Below, piece after piece: positions 43,163-52,670 of a stretch of DNA of 64,000 bases (within the stretch, counting starts at the first letter, position 1; each line of letters opens with the position of its first letter). Origin of the DNA: Roseivirga sp. UBA6061 (GTDB lineage Bacteria > Bacteroidota > Bacteroidia > Cytophagales > Cyclobacteriaceae); the NCBI GenBank assembly GCA_002427745.1, contig DIYF01000072.1, positions 1 through 64,000 of the forward strand, in the 5' to 3' direction. The translations under genes were made by a program, and so were the position numbers. Below the pieces are notes generated by a model that did no database searches, was not told the DNA's origin, and was given only the letters and a program-made list of their open reading frames with translations.

Positions 43163-43927
43163 TCAGGCCTTCCTCACAAAGAAGTATTTCTTGACTACAT
43201 TTTTAATATTCTGAAGTATCAGTTCCTGCGTCCAGCTTGCCATATCATCTGTCCATCTCTGGGGGTGAAAAGTAAACATAATCTGATCCGGAAGCGCCTG
43301 ATCTTCAGCAGCAGCAATAATCTGATCTGTGCTTTTAAAAGAGACTGTAAATGAGCTGTCTACTTTATCTCTGACACTATAATTGCCACCATCCCAGCTG
43401 CGACCTGTGTCAGTCAGGTAAAAAACCTGTTTGAAATCAACATCAAAATAAGGTTCACCGATAATATCGTAATCTTGATAGTTGTGGTCATTCCATAGGT
43501 CTTTGGAATCATATTGAGACATGGGGCTACCGTGCATACAAATGGTAGAGACCGGGGCCAGCTGTCTGAGTGCTGTCAGATTTTTATCGAAGTCTGTCAG
43601 GGCCGATTTCATATTTCCCTGGCAAGTGGTGAGGCACTCATAATGATAGCCGATTTCATGACCAAGTGATGCAATTTCTTTGATCACATCTACATTCCAG
43701 CTTTGGGGAACGGCCCGAAAATAATATACGCCACGTATGCCCATATCTGCCTGAATTTGAGCAAAATTCAAAGAATTAAAGGCTCTCGCATCCACATCAT
43801 GGCGAAGTACGACCGAACGCCTGACAGGCTTTGTCAAAAACTCTTCGAAAGTCTGAAAACTATAGTCGGCCTTCTGCAGTGCGCTTAATAGTGATCGATA
43901 TATTTCACAGGTAAAATCCTTTGCCAT
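43163..43927 (-). CDS. Polysaccharide deacetylase-like protein
   Basis: 254 residues, no signal peptide. NodB-homology features: RRSVVLRHDVDARAF (catalytic Asp and metal-binding Asp, about 36-48), GHEIGYHYE with the His pair, and late QIMFTFHPQRW. Cytoplasmic NodB-like proteins in polysaccharide loci are thought to remove acetyl groups from sugar intermediates. It starts 21 bases after the DUF354 gene stop. Confidence 0.85.
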   Translation of the reverse strand: MAKDFTCEIYRSLLSALQKADYSFQTFEEFLTKPVRRSVVLRHDVDARAFNSLNFAQIQADMGIRGVYYFRAVPQSWNVDVIKEIASLGHEIGYHYECLTTCQGNMKSALTDFDKNLTALRQLAPVSTICMHGSPMSQYDSKDLWNDHNYQDYDIIGEPYFDVDFKQVFYLTDTGRSWDGGNYSVRDKVDSSFTVSFKSTDQIIAAAEDQALPDQIMFTFHPQRWTDDMASWTQELILQNIKNVVKKYFFVRKA

Positions 43928-43948
43928 TTACACTATACCTCAATTGTT

Positions 43949-45070
43949 TTAATGTTGGAGGAGGAATTGTTTTTGAAGATCGGGGTTATTCTTCAGCTCC
44001 TTTACACCTTCAGGGTAATTTTCAAAAAACCAGAGCATAAAGCCCGTTACGTCAATTTTTTCCTTGAGCAACTGCTTCCTCTTTTCCTTTTGCTTTTCCA
44101 CAAGATCAGTCTCCTGAAGCAGCCCATCTAAATAAACGAAGAGCTGTTCACGGTGATCCGTATGAATTCCTTTGGTCAGGCCGTACCGATGTTCCAGGTC
44201 TTCCAACACTGTGATTTTTCCTACAAAGTCACTGTAGCGGATATTAGGTGTGCCCAGCATACTGGCTTCTACTGCCATGCTCTGGCTGTCCCCAATATAT
44301 AAATGCGCATAGTACATGTAATGGTGTATGTCCTGGAGGTTTCCCTGAAAACGGTAGGGCTCCAGGTCTTCAGGCAGAGGCCTCTCTGCACTTATAAGGA
44401 CTTCTCCGTGTTGTCTTAATTTGTCAATAAGATCCCGCGCAATATGGTCATTAATGCCACTGGCATTCAGGTCATGATAGGCAGCAAGGCTTGCGAACCT
44501 CAGCAGAAAGAATTTCTTGTTTTCTGCTATATGCACTTTACTACGATCCGGGGTGAACCGGTTGGGGTGGAGGTAAGCAAGTTTTTGATACCCGTGGTAA
44601 AAGGAGGTCTTACGATTCCAGATACTATTGTTCACTCCTGTGGGTGAAACAATCCGACTAAAAAGCGGATAACAGCTCAAAGCCCCCAGATACATAATGG
44701 GAGAGAGGTTCACATCGTCTTCCCCGAAAAAAATAGCAGGGCTTCCCACCAGATATCTTATTTGACCTATTTCCGGTGAAGTGCCTATCATCATATCAGG
44801 CTTGAACTTTCGTGCTACCTTGAGTAGTTCCTGATTTCTGAGAAACAAAGAAGAGAGGATCGAGCCGATATTCTTTTTTCGGTAACCTTTGCCTTTTGAA
44901 ATCTGGATATAATTACGGCCACTCACCAGTTTCTTTAAAATATCCTTTTCCTTAATGGTAATCAGAATTTCATGTCCCCGGTTTTCCAGCTCATCGATAC
45001 TATTTTTAAACAAGTGGTAGTGAGCAGGGTGGTTTAGCTGAAATAGGAATTTACGTTTTTGATTTGCCAT
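43949..45070 (-). CDS. DUF354 family glycosyltransferase-like protein
   Basis: 373 residues with a GT-B-like layout as in the DUF354 family: FLFQLNHPAHYHLFKNSIDEL at the start, KPDMMIGTSPEIGQIRYLVG in the middle, and YIGDSQSMAVEASMLGTPNI in the C-terminal half, where the nucleotide-sugar site would be. The family occurs in polysaccharide loci; the reaction is not established. Its first 20 bases overlap the end of the DegT-like gene. Confidence 0.85.
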   Translation of the reverse strand: MANQKRKFLFQLNHPAHYHLFKNSIDELENRGHEILITIKEKDILKKLVSGRNYIQISKGKGYRKKNIGSILSSLFLRNQELLKVARKFKPDMMIGTSPEIGQIRYLVGSPAIFFGEDDVNLSPIMYLGALSCYPLFSRIVSPTGVNNSIWNRKTSFYHGYQKLAYLHPNRFTPDRSKVHIAENKKFFLLRFASLAAYHDLNASGINDHIARDLIDKLRQHGEVLISAERPLPEDLEPYRFQGNLQDIHHYMYYAHLYIGDSQSMAVEASMLGTPNIRYSDFVGKITVLEDLEHRYGLTKGIHTDHREQLFVYLDGLLQETDLVEKQKEKRKQLLKEKIDVTGFMLWFFENYPEGVKELKNNPDLQKQFLLQH

Positions 45071-46208
45071 GCTCCTCTATAATTTCTGATATAGCCCTAA
45101 TATCGTCCTGGCTTACACTTATATGAATCGGTACCGTAATTATTTGCTCTCTTAAAATTTCAGTCTTAGGGCACATACCTGTTTGATAGCCAAACTCCTT
45201 AGCCCAGGTTAAAGATTGGTAGAAGTGCTTTCCTGCTTCTATTTGGTTATTCAGCAACAGCTCGAAAAGCTCATCTCGGTTATCTACTCGTAATGCGGCA
45301 ATGTATGCGTTTGGTTTTTCTTCAGGATTTGTGTTTCCAATAACCAGGGTAGGTAGTCTATCCCTAAGTGTTTCACAGTTCTTTCGATTGTGCTCTATCA
45401 ACTTCTGAAAGCGTGAAGAGTTCCGCTGGAAGAGACGTTTGTCTGCAGCGAAGCCTGAAGATTCATGAAACCCAAATTTGTCAATGAAATCGAACCTGGT
45501 GTCAAGTTTTTTACCCAATCTTCGGGTGACCATCCCATATAGGGGTTTTTTCATAGCCAGAGAGAAAACCATGGTCTTTAATGAATGTATCAGGCTGTTT
45601 TTGAGGCCCTCTTTCTGTAGCTTTTTATACTCCTTATCAAAAAAAGGAAAGTTCTCGGGCTGATTGAGCATGGTACAGCCTAATTGTCCTACTGGCGGGA
45701 GTTTTCCGAGTCCGAATGAGAAAATAGAAGCATCACCCTTGCTGCCCGCTATGCAACCTTTGGAGTAATATGAGCCATAGGCATGGGCACAATCTTCGAT
45801 TATGAGCTTGTCCTGTCCTGTAACTTCCCTGATATCATCAAATTTTTCTAGATTACCGAAAGTGTGAGTTATGATGAACACATCAATGTCTCCTGCTTTT
45901 TTTTTCAGATCCTGCAGGTCCATTTGAAAGTGTTCATCAATATCAATGAACATGATATCATGGCCTGCTTTGTGAATAGCTTTAAATACGGAATGACAAG
46001 TATAAGCCTGTACACCTACGGTGAGTCTTTTTTCTCCGATGGAAGCCAGGAGCAAGCGGAGTCCGGTTCTGCCGGAGTTGTGAAAATAGGGCTTACGCTT
46101 ACCGAAATATGGTACCGGTTTGTCCGTGTCATCTGTACTAAAGAAGGCCGATAGGTAACTCCAGAGAGACAGAGTATAATGAAAACGGGGAATCAGCTTA
46201 TAACTCAT
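45051..46208 (-). CDS. DegT/DnrJ/EryC1/StrS aminotransferase-like protein (first of two)
   Basis: 385 residues. PLP fold type I features: YFHNSGRTGLRLLL, a VQAYTCHSVF phosphate-binding region, IIEDCAHAYGSYY with the PLP-binding Asp, and SIFSFGLGKLPPVGQLG with the Schiff-base Lys. It differs from the usual TTGEGG form, so it belongs to a diverged branch and may act on an atypical substrate. It overlaps both neighbours (20 and 11 bases), which indicates tight coupling in the operon. Confidence 0.82.
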   Translation of the reverse strand: MSYKLIPRFHYTLSLWSYLSAFFSTDDTDKPVPYFGKRKPYFHNSGRTGLRLLLASIGEKRLTVGVQAYTCHSVFKAIHKAGHDIMFIDIDEHFQMDLQDLKKKAGDIDVFIITHTFGNLEKFDDIREVTGQDKLIIEDCAHAYGSYYSKGCIAGSKGDASIFSFGLGKLPPVGQLGCTMLNQPENFPFFDKEYKKLQKEGLKNSLIHSLKTMVFSLAMKKPLYGMVTRRLGKKLDTRFDFIDKFGFHESSGFAADKRLFQRNSSRFQKLIEHNRKNCETLRDRLPTLVIGNTNPEEKPNAYIAALRVDNRDELFELLLNNQIEAGKHFYQSLTWAKEFGYQTGMCPKTEILREQIITVPIHISVSQDDIRAISEIIEEHGKSKT

Positions 46209-46638
46209 CCGGATTAATGTCTCTTATCTTTTTGGCAGGTACACCGCCTACTATGGTATAAGGCTCAACAGACGAATTGACAACAGCGCCTGCCGCTACG
46301 ACCGCTCCCTCACCTATGGTCACACCCGGAAGTATTGTGACATTGGAACCAATCCAGGCATCTCTTTCAATAATTACGTTTTCAGAAACCAAAGGGAAAA
46401 CCCTGGCGATTCGTGAGTGATTAGGAGATGAGTCTGTGACAATGGTAACCCTCGGCCCTATGGAGACCCTGTCTCCCAAAGAGACATTGTTTCTTCGCTG
46501 CTTAAGATCTGAAATAAGTAGCGAGCTGGGTACAAAGACATCTTTTCCCACTATATAACCTGCCCATCTCAACAACCTGACCCTTAACCCTGACAACGGG
46601 GTAATAGAGAATAGGAGCTTGAGTGTTTTTTTGATCAT
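46198..46638 (-). CDS. Hexapeptide-repeat (left-handed beta-helix) O-acetyltransferase
   Basis: 146 residues with LbH repeats (NVSLGDRVSIGPRVTIVTD, NVIIERDAWIGSNVTILPGV, TIGEGAVVAAGAVV) and a terminal IVGGVPAKKI. It probably transfers an acetyl group from acetyl-CoA to a sugar. The ATG overlaps the stop of the FemAB-like gene by four bases. Confidence 0.9.
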   Translation of the reverse strand: MIKKTLKLLFSITPLSGLRVRLLRWAGYIVGKDVFVPSSLLISDLKQRRNNVSLGDRVSIGPRVTIVTDSSPNHSRIARVFPLVSENVIIERDAWIGSNVTILPGVTIGEGAVVAAGAVVNSSVEPYTIVGGVPAKKIRDINPDEL

Positions 46639-47642
46639 TTGAAAAGTTGGAGGGCCTTCAGGCCAAGCTTACCAAGGTTGTAAAGATAAGTGTTATGTAC
46701 CTTATCAAACCTACCGTACTCAACAAGTTCTCCACCGAATTTTGATTTATGGTCTCTTACCCCATAGGGCACACCTGGTTTTCCCGCTCCACCAAAGTCG
46801 AATGTTTGAAAGCCCTGTTCCCTGGCCCAAAGCAAAATATGATAGATGAGAAAATCGTTTGGGTACTTATTGTTATAAGCAGGGTTGCTACCGGCATACC
46901 AGTCGTACACAAGCTTATCATAAAGAAGCTCCAAGCGGGTGCCAATCATCTCTCCTTCCCAATAGGCACCAAAGGCAATGAGGTTTTCAGAGCCACCTAG
47001 CTGCCGGAAGCCTGAATCCAGGAGGCTTTTGTCAGGCGCTGGTATTCCTATGCGCTGGTAAGTATCCATGATAAGAGCAACGGCTTTGTTAAACTCCTCT
47101 TCGGACTCAATCTGTTTGAAAACCGTGCCCTTGTTGATTGATTTTCTGACGTTCTTGCGTTTGTTCTTATTGATATTGGCAATAAGACTGTCCTGACTCT
47201 GCTGTAAATCGATGAGAATGTTGAGGTGAGGTATATAGTCATAGCCACATCGTTCATATGTTGGCTTGAGCAAACTCATATCTCGCATATTTCTGAACTG
47301 AGTAAATATCACTCTTTTTCCGAGCCTTTTTTGCGACTCTTCAAGTAGAAACGCTGTAATGGACTTGTCATTATTGGCTACTACAGGGCCACCCCATATC
47401 ACAGCCCTGGTGGTAAACAATGAAACAGGCCACCCAAAATTTTGAATGATTACACCAGAAAGAATTCCGATGATCTGGCCGTCTTGTTCAGCTCCAAAAC
47501 AAAATGCCTCCTGATTGTTTACAGCGTTTTGTACCCGGGCATAGGCCGGATCCTGAAATATGTTGATATCCGCATGCTGTTGGAGAAACCCGAGGTCAGA
47601 CTTTTTACTTTTGATGATTTCGACAAGTCTCATCTCATACAT
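46635..47642 (-). CDS. FemAB/GNAT-fold acyl or aminoacyl transferase
   Basis: 335 residues from the ATG at 47640-47642; the frame opens with a TTG five codons earlier. The duplicated GNAT layout of FemAB-like proteins is visible: FGAEQDGQIIGILSGVIIQ in the first half, NINKNKRKNVRKSINKGTVF in the middle, and GAYWEGEMIGTRLELLY then FDFGGAGKPGVPYGVRDHKSKFGG in the second half. FemAB enzymes add amino acids from aminoacyl-tRNA to peptidoglycan stems; in polysaccharide loci such proteins are thought to attach acyl or amino-acid groups to sugars. Confidence 0.85.
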   Translation of the reverse strand: MYEMRLVEIIKSKKSDLGFLQQHADINIFQDPAYARVQNAVNNQEAFCFGAEQDGQIIGILSGVIIQNFGWPVSLFTTRAVIWGGPVVANNDKSITAFLLEESQKRLGKRVIFTQFRNMRDMSLLKPTYERCGYDYIPHLNILIDLQQSQDSLIANINKNKRKNVRKSINKGTVFKQIESEEEFNKAVALIMDTYQRIGIPAPDKSLLDSGFRQLGGSENLIAFGAYWEGEMIGTRLELLYDKLVYDWYAGSNPAYNNKYPNDFLIYHILLWAREQGFQTFDFGGAGKPGVPYGVRDHKSKFGGELVEYGRFDKVHNTYLYNLGKLGLKALQLFK

Positions 47643-47680
47643 GGTTAGTGAACTCAATATAATTTCGGATCGATCCCTTA

Positions 47681-48547
47681 TTATACCTTCTTCGAATATG
47701 TCTCATATATTTCACCCAAAGTAAAGAACTTGCCGTTCTCGGAAATACATTTTTGAATGATCTTTATGTATGCTTCTTCAAAACCAGGAAACTCTCTGGT
47801 ATTGAATACGTGATTGTGAAAATTGATTACCAGTATGGCATCATGTTTTTTGCACAGCGAAATGACACGGTCGAGCTCCTCCCATTTGTTTTCTACTTGC
47901 AGGAAATTAGCATCCATCAAAACCAACGGTATTTCTAAAAACTCATTATTAAGAGGGTAGAAAGGAAGATGCTTGTTGTCTTTGAACCCAATTCTGTCTC
48001 CGAAGCCCTTTGAACCAGCAAAACCCAAACTTGAATCATACTTGAAACCAGCTTCATACTGCAATGACCAGGTACTATCATCCAGGTTCAAATAGTGCTG
48101 CCTTATACCTATTACCTCATGGCCTACGATGCGTTCCAGTGTGAGTTTTTCTTTCTTCAGTAATTCAAGAGAATTGAATGAATTGTAAGAGCCATGAACC
48201 CCGATCTCCCAACCATTCCGGTCTAACCAGCGAATCAACTCCTGAATCTTTGGTGAGTTGATATTATACCTTCCCAGTGCGAGTTTGTAGGAATCTGGGC
48301 GGAAAATATCCCACTTGATGGATTCATTCAGAAAATAAAAGCTAGACTTAACAGCATACTCATTTTCAATTTCAATTATTCGCTGAAAGGTCCAATAGTT
48401 GTTTTTTCGAAAGAAGGAGTATAGCTGATTTTTTAAAGCTTTCAGGTTGCCGTTTTTTATCGCTTTAAGAGGCTTTGTAAAATACTGGTATGTCTTTCTG
48501 GTCCTGTCTATGTCATGAGACAGAGCAACTTTGAACTCACTATTCAT
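47681..48547 (-). CDS. Polysaccharide deacetylase family protein
   Basis: 288 residues, cytoplasmic. VALSHDIDRTRKT at the start supplies the metal-binding Asp, and WEIGVHGSYNSF (about 115-126) the His residues. LVINFHNHVFNTREFPGFEE is near the C-terminus. It resembles the other NodB-like gene in the locus only in general layout. The first eight bases overlap the end of the acetyltransferase gene upstream. Confidence 0.87.
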   Translation of the reverse strand: MNSEFKVALSHDIDRTRKTYQYFTKPLKAIKNGNLKALKNQLYSFFRKNNYWTFQRIIEIENEYAVKSSFYFLNESIKWDIFRPDSYKLALGRYNINSPKIQELIRWLDRNGWEIGVHGSYNSFNSLELLKKEKLTLERIVGHEVIGIRQHYLNLDDSTWSLQYEAGFKYDSSLGFAGSKGFGDRIGFKDNKHLPFYPLNNEFLEIPLVLMDANFLQVENKWEELDRVISLCKKHDAILVINFHNHVFNTREFPGFEEAYIKIIQKCISENGKFFTLGEIYETYSKKV

Positions 48548-49484
48548 AATCTACTTCCACTCTGATTCCCCACTCGCGCAACAGGCTTAATGTACTTTTT
48601 AAATCCTTGTTTTTTGTATTTCTTACCAGGCGCTTGTCCATGCTTAAATCTATCCAGTCGAATTCTTTGTCGACAAAAAAGTCGCGGTTACGAAGGTTTT
48701 TGATTATCACTATCGATTTCCTCTGGTCGATTGAGGCGAAATCCAGATCAGGGTCTCCCTGCAAAACATACATGAGGGAATTCCTATATTGATATTTCAG
48801 AAACCCTTGTCCTTGCTCGATCAGCTTACAGAAATCGTATTGATCAAAGATATCTCTCATAATCTCCAAAAAGTCACGATCTGATTTTATCGTATCGGTG
48901 CTTTTTAGAAGTTTTGCCGGGTTTCCGGCTATTAATGAATTATCAGGAAAGGTCTTTGTCACCACGGCACCAGCACCAATAATAGTTCCGGCATTGATAA
49001 CAACTCCCGGTAGGATAATGATATTGGTGGATACCCATGCACCATCGTGAATTGCCACGGGTTTATAGGTTACAGGAAAACCCTCATCGGCTGGAGGGAA
49101 ATACCCATGCGTCCAGATGGTAGTATTTTCTCCTATGCCTACATCGTTACCAATTTTCACCTCATCAGAAACGTTAATTCTGACTTTCTTGCCTATATAG
49201 GTTTTATTACCGATTTGAAGACTTGATTTACCGGTGTAATATCCCTGTTCTGAAAGTATACATCCATTACCTAATTCAAATGAGCTCGTCTTAATCTTCA
49301 CATGGCTCAGTATTCTGCAATCATTGCCGATTACCACCCTTCTGGCTGCTATTCTGGACGAAAAACTGATATATGTATTTCGTCCGATTTTTGCTCCGCT
49401 CATTCGCAAGAATGACTTCATTAAGAATGACCCAAAACTGTCTTTTACCTCAACCAGCTTTATTATTTTAGAAACAAGAGTCAT
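48540..49484 (-). CDS. Hexapeptide-repeat acetyltransferase with C-terminal extension
   Basis: 314 residues. Residues about 30-185 are left-handed beta-helix repeats (MSGAKIGRNTYISFSSRI, VKIGNDVGIGENTTIWTHGY, GAWVSTNIIILPGVVINAGT, IIGAGAVVTKTFPDNSLIAG NPAK) as in WbbJ-like enzymes. The remaining 125 residues (about 190-314) form an extension without a familiar motif, ending in an acidic/basic segment. Probably acetylates a sugar of the repeat unit. Confidence 0.87.
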   Translation of the reverse strand: MTLVSKIIKLVEVKDSFGSFLMKSFLRMSGAKIGRNTYISFSSRIAARRVVIGNDCRILSHVKIKTSSFELGNGCILSEQGYYTGKSSLQIGNKTYIGKKVRINVSDEVKIGNDVGIGENTTIWTHGYFPPADEGFPVTYKPVAIHDGAWVSTNIIILPGVVINAGTIIGAGAVVTKTFPDNSLIAGNPAKLLKSTDTIKSDRDFLEIMRDIFDQYDFCKLIEQGQGFLKYQYRNSLMYVLQGDPDLDFASIDQRKSIVIIKNLRNRDFFVDKEFDWIDLSMDKRLVRNTKNKDLKSTLSLLREWGIRVEVDYE

Positions 49485-49485
49485 T

Positions 49486-50421
49486 TTACTCGATAATTTC
49501 AGCGTAAACCTTTATCAATTTTTGCGCGATCACTTTACTATCCAAATGTTGAATAGCGGATCTGCCGTTGGTTTTGGAAACAGCACCGGCCAGTAATATT
49601 TTTTCTGCTATTTGCTCTGCAGAATATGAAGTAACATAACAGCCTTTGGTATTTCCGATAACCGATTTTACATCACCCACATCGGTTGCTACAATCGGGC
49701 AATTGCATGCCATGGCTTCCTTGATGACGTTAGGTGACCCTTCGTACAAAGATGTTAAAATGAGCAGATCTGCCGCATTCAGATAATGTGGAATCATATG
49801 ATGATCAATTCCATCAGTTCCGAAAACTATCGACAGCTCTGCGTCCATCTTTTTGCTGACTAGTTCCATAGCGTTCCTGGCAAGTTGCACATTTTTTTCA
49901 GGTCTTGCAGGGTTGGCAATAAAGACGGCATAAAACTTTGATTGGGAGAAACCGATCTTTTCACGCGCTACCCTTCTGTCCATGGGCCTGAACAATTCGA
50001 AGTCTACTCCATTGGGTAGGATGATGGTATTTTTAAGTTGCTGTTTCTCCAGCATTGCTTCAGCTTTTACAATGGTACGAATCCAGAAAAACCGATTTGC
50101 AAGGCTGATGAAGAACTGGTATAATCCCTTGCTTTTTAGGTCGCTGCCCATCAGAGAAGAGACTATGGGTATTTTCGTCCTGGCCAGTACCGCAATAAAG
50201 CTTGACAGTGAATAATGAGAGTGGATTACATCAAAGTCAGAATCACGGCAAAGCTGGCGTATTTTTTTGATGTTTTTTAAATAATTCAGGAGACCTTTTC
50301 CACGGATGCCAAAGTAAGTAACTTCCACACCTTCATTTTCCAGAGACTTGCCCTGGTTACTGACAATAGGGCTTATTCCGAACCTCTTGATATTCCCACT
50401 AGAAACGAAAAGAACTTTCAT
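49486..50421 (-). CDS. Glycosyltransferase family 4 protein
   Basis: 311 residues, short for the family. The GT-B fold is seen from FDVIHSHYSLSSF and IVSSLMGSDLKSKG in the N-terminal half, and the C-terminal LTSLYEGSPNVIKEAMACN with the E-x7-E motif that binds the donor nucleotide. One base separates it from the downstream acetyltransferase gene. A 101-base gap before it holds no clear promoter. Confidence 0.9.
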   Translation of the reverse strand: MKVLFVSSGNIKRFGISPIVSNQGKSLENEGVEVTYFGIRGKGLLNYLKNIKKIRQLCRDSDFDVIHSHYSLSSFIAVLARTKIPIVSSLMGSDLKSKGLYQFFISLANRFFWIRTIVKAEAMLEKQQLKNTIILPNGVDFELFRPMDRRVAREKIGFSQSKFYAVFIANPARPEKNVQLARNAMELVSKKMDAELSIVFGTDGIDHHMIPHYLNAADLLILTSLYEGSPNVIKEAMACNCPIVATDVGDVKSVIGNTKGCYVTSYSAEQIAEKILLAGAVSKTNGRSAIQHLDSKVIAQKLIKVYAEIIE

Positions 50422-50522
50422 GCGTGCAAATCCCCTGATTGTTTAATATTCAAATGGCCCATCTTATTTCGAATTGACAGAATGCAGCCTTAAAAAGTGA
50501 TTGGTTGGTTTGAAACTATTTC

Positions 50523-51545
50523 TTAATTGTTCAGATATGAGATAATGCTTTCCGCATATAGTCTTTCCAGGGGATGCTGTTTAGGTTGCTCTTTCCACTC
50601 CTTACCGTCTCTTTGAAAATATACATCCGACTTAATAACACCCACGGTTCCAAAAAAGACGGATTGAATTTCAATAAGATAAAAGCTCTGGCCATCAAAG
50701 GCAATGTCCAGAGAGAGCTGTGGTACCTCAAGATGCTGATATACTTTTTCTGCAAAGTCAAATATGCCTTCGGGGAACTCACAAGCTGAGCCGAATGTAT
50801 AGTTCATAAAACCGCTACCACTGGCTCGAAAATCTCCGGGCCTTACAGGTCTGGAAAAGATGAAGTACTTGTGACCATAGATCAGAACCTTCCAGTCATT
50901 TTGCAGACCAGGAATGAACTCCTGACTTACAAATTTGTTTCGGTAAAGCGACTCTGATTGATAACCCTTATGCTTAAAGGTGCGCAGGTGATCTTTGACA
51001 TCCGATTTTAAATGAGGGGTCCGTGAGATTCGTTTGGCGTACTTGGCAAAACTCTTTTTGTCATCAGCTTTTTGTACACCCCGGCTCATCGCTCCCCGGG
51101 GTTCTTTGATCACAGCCGGATACTTTCGCTGTTCTCTCTCAGCCTCTTCAAATACACCATAGACCCTGGCATAAGGTCCGGTTTGCAAACTTCCTCTCAG
51201 ATTTTTGAGCAAGAGCTCCATAAAAACCTTATTGTTATTGGCTCTGAGGTGTGCAAAACGGGGAATTACCAGCGCACCTCCCTCTTGAGCAAAAAGAATA
51301 ACATCCTCAATGAAGTCTTTGTAATGATAGCCTATATCTTCACTGGAAGTATAAATAACCGGAACTTCCCGAAACTCCGAGTTGAGGTTGGCGAATTCTG
51401 AAAACGTATAAACCTCGAGCTGGTAGTCGGCATTTGCAAAATGCTTTTTAAGCACTGAGATGTCCATTCCACTTCGGTATGTGGTAGCACCCCAATGAGA
51501 ACCGAAGTTGCCTTTATAATCTGTAAGCAGTATCAGTCTTTTCAA
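50523..51545 (-). CDS. ATP-grasp fold protein (first of two in the locus)
   Basis: 340 residues from a TTG (51543-51545), with the sequence LILLTDYKGNFGSHWGA after it. ATP-grasp features: PAVIKEPRGAMSRGVQKADD (nucleotide-binding), FVSQEFIPGLQNDWKVLIYG and LSLDIAFDGQSFYLIEIQSVFF with the metal-binding acidic residue and Gln/Asn. Such enzymes join a carboxylate to an amine, often making amide decorations on sugars. It is four bases from the glycosyltransferase gene upstream. Confidence 0.82.
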   Translation of the reverse strand: MKRLILLTDYKGNFGSHWGATTYRSGMDISVLKKHFANADYQLEVYTFSEFANLNSEFREVPVIYTSSEDIGYHYKDFIEDVILFAQEGGALVIPRFAHLRANNNKVFMELLLKNLRGSLQTGPYARVYGVFEEAEREQRKYPAVIKEPRGAMSRGVQKADDKKSFAKYAKRISRTPHLKSDVKDHLRTFKHKGYQSESLYRNKFVSQEFIPGLQNDWKVLIYGHKYFIFSRPVRPGDFRASGSGFMNYTFGSACEFPEGIFDFAEKVYQHLEVPQLSLDIAFDGQSFYLIEIQSVFFGTVGVIKSDVYFQRDGKEWKEQPKQHPLERLYAESIISYLNN

Positions 51546-51549
51546 AGTC

Positions 51550-52668
51550 TTAACCTTTAATTACCTGTTGGAACATCTTAACGTAATCTTCCGCAACTTT
51601 CTGTAAGTCGAATTCACGTGCCTTAAATTCTTTAATTCTATTGAGTATCGCTTGTCTTTCCTCACTTTTTATTTCCAGTGCCTGCTGCATGACTTCGGCC
51701 AGTTTTTCCGGCTTTTTACTCTCGAATATCAATCCGGTATTTTGATGATCGATGTATTCTGTGAACCCATGTTCGTTTGAAGCGATCGGTATTACGTTAA
51801 AATTGTAACCAATGAGTAAAGGCCCACTCTGGGTCACATCTCTGTAGGGCAGCACCAGAAAGTCTGCCTCATTGAAAAGGCCTGAAATATTCTCTTTTGG
51901 AACATAATTAAGATTCAAATCAAAAAGTTGAGGATTTGAGACAAGCGACCTGATAGCTTCCGGGTCTGCGGTATGGCCGGCAATGGTAACCTTAAAATCC
52001 TGACGCTTTTTTGCTAAGATATCAGATGCCTCAATGAGTATATCAACTCCCTTGTAATGGAAGATTCTTCCAAAAAACAGAAAGTTCGTGGCCGTGTTTA
52101 TTTTTTTTGAAGATGGTTTCGCGTAGAACCGACCAACCAGATACAACCTGATAACAAATGTTGTCTTTTTGGGGTGTGCTTTTTCAAACAGAGCCCTTTG
52201 TGAAAATGAAAAGAGATGGAAGTGCTTAAAAAACCGGATGGCAACTTTCTGATATATCCGGGCACTTAGAGGCTGCTTTGAATCACCAATTTCGTGTAGC
52301 TGAAAATCATGCATTGCCATGATGACACGATTAGACGGAAATAACAAGGCACTTAAAAGGCTGACATAAGGACTACCAAAACTTTCGATGTAATAAACAT
52401 CAGGTTTAAACCGTAAGATGGGTTTCAGGATCTTACGATAGTCATGAGAGATTCTTCTGAGATCACGAGACCTGTATTCACCTTTTTTTACCAGCTCTAA
52501 TCTAATCTCGTTTTTTAAAGCAAAGTCCGTAATATCCTTTTCCGTAAGGTTTTTGAATCCGTCAACATAGAAAACCACCAACAGTAAATCTACCTTTTGA
52601 TTGAGTTTGGCAAGTATTTCAAGCTTATGACTTAAAAAGCCGGAATCGGTTAGAAAAGAGACTTTCAT
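51550..52668 (-). CDS. Glycosyltransferase family 4 protein
   Basis: 372 residues from the ATG at 52666-52668; the frame opens with a TTG two codons earlier. The donor-binding half has NFLFFGRIFHYKGVDILIEA and a family-like loop LVLPYRDVTQSGPLLIGYNF, where the E-x7-E motif is replaced by a Thr-Gln-Ser-Gly segment. The stop of the Wzy-like gene lies two bases before. Confidence 0.88.
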   Translation of the reverse strand: MKVSFLTDSGFLSHKLEILAKLNQKVDLLLVVFYVDGFKNLTEKDITDFALKNEIRLELVKKGEYRSRDLRRISHDYRKILKPILRFKPDVYYIESFGSPYVSLLSALLFPSNRVIMAMHDFQLHEIGDSKQPLSARIYQKVAIRFFKHFHLFSFSQRALFEKAHPKKTTFVIRLYLVGRFYAKPSSKKINTATNFLFFGRIFHYKGVDILIEASDILAKKRQDFKVTIAGHTADPEAIRSLVSNPQLFDLNLNYVPKENISGLFNEADFLVLPYRDVTQSGPLLIGYNFNVIPIASNEHGFTEYIDHQNTGLIFESKKPEKLAEVMQQALEIKSEERQAILNRIKEFKAREFDLQKVAEDYVKMFQQVIKG

Positions 52669-52670
52669 CT

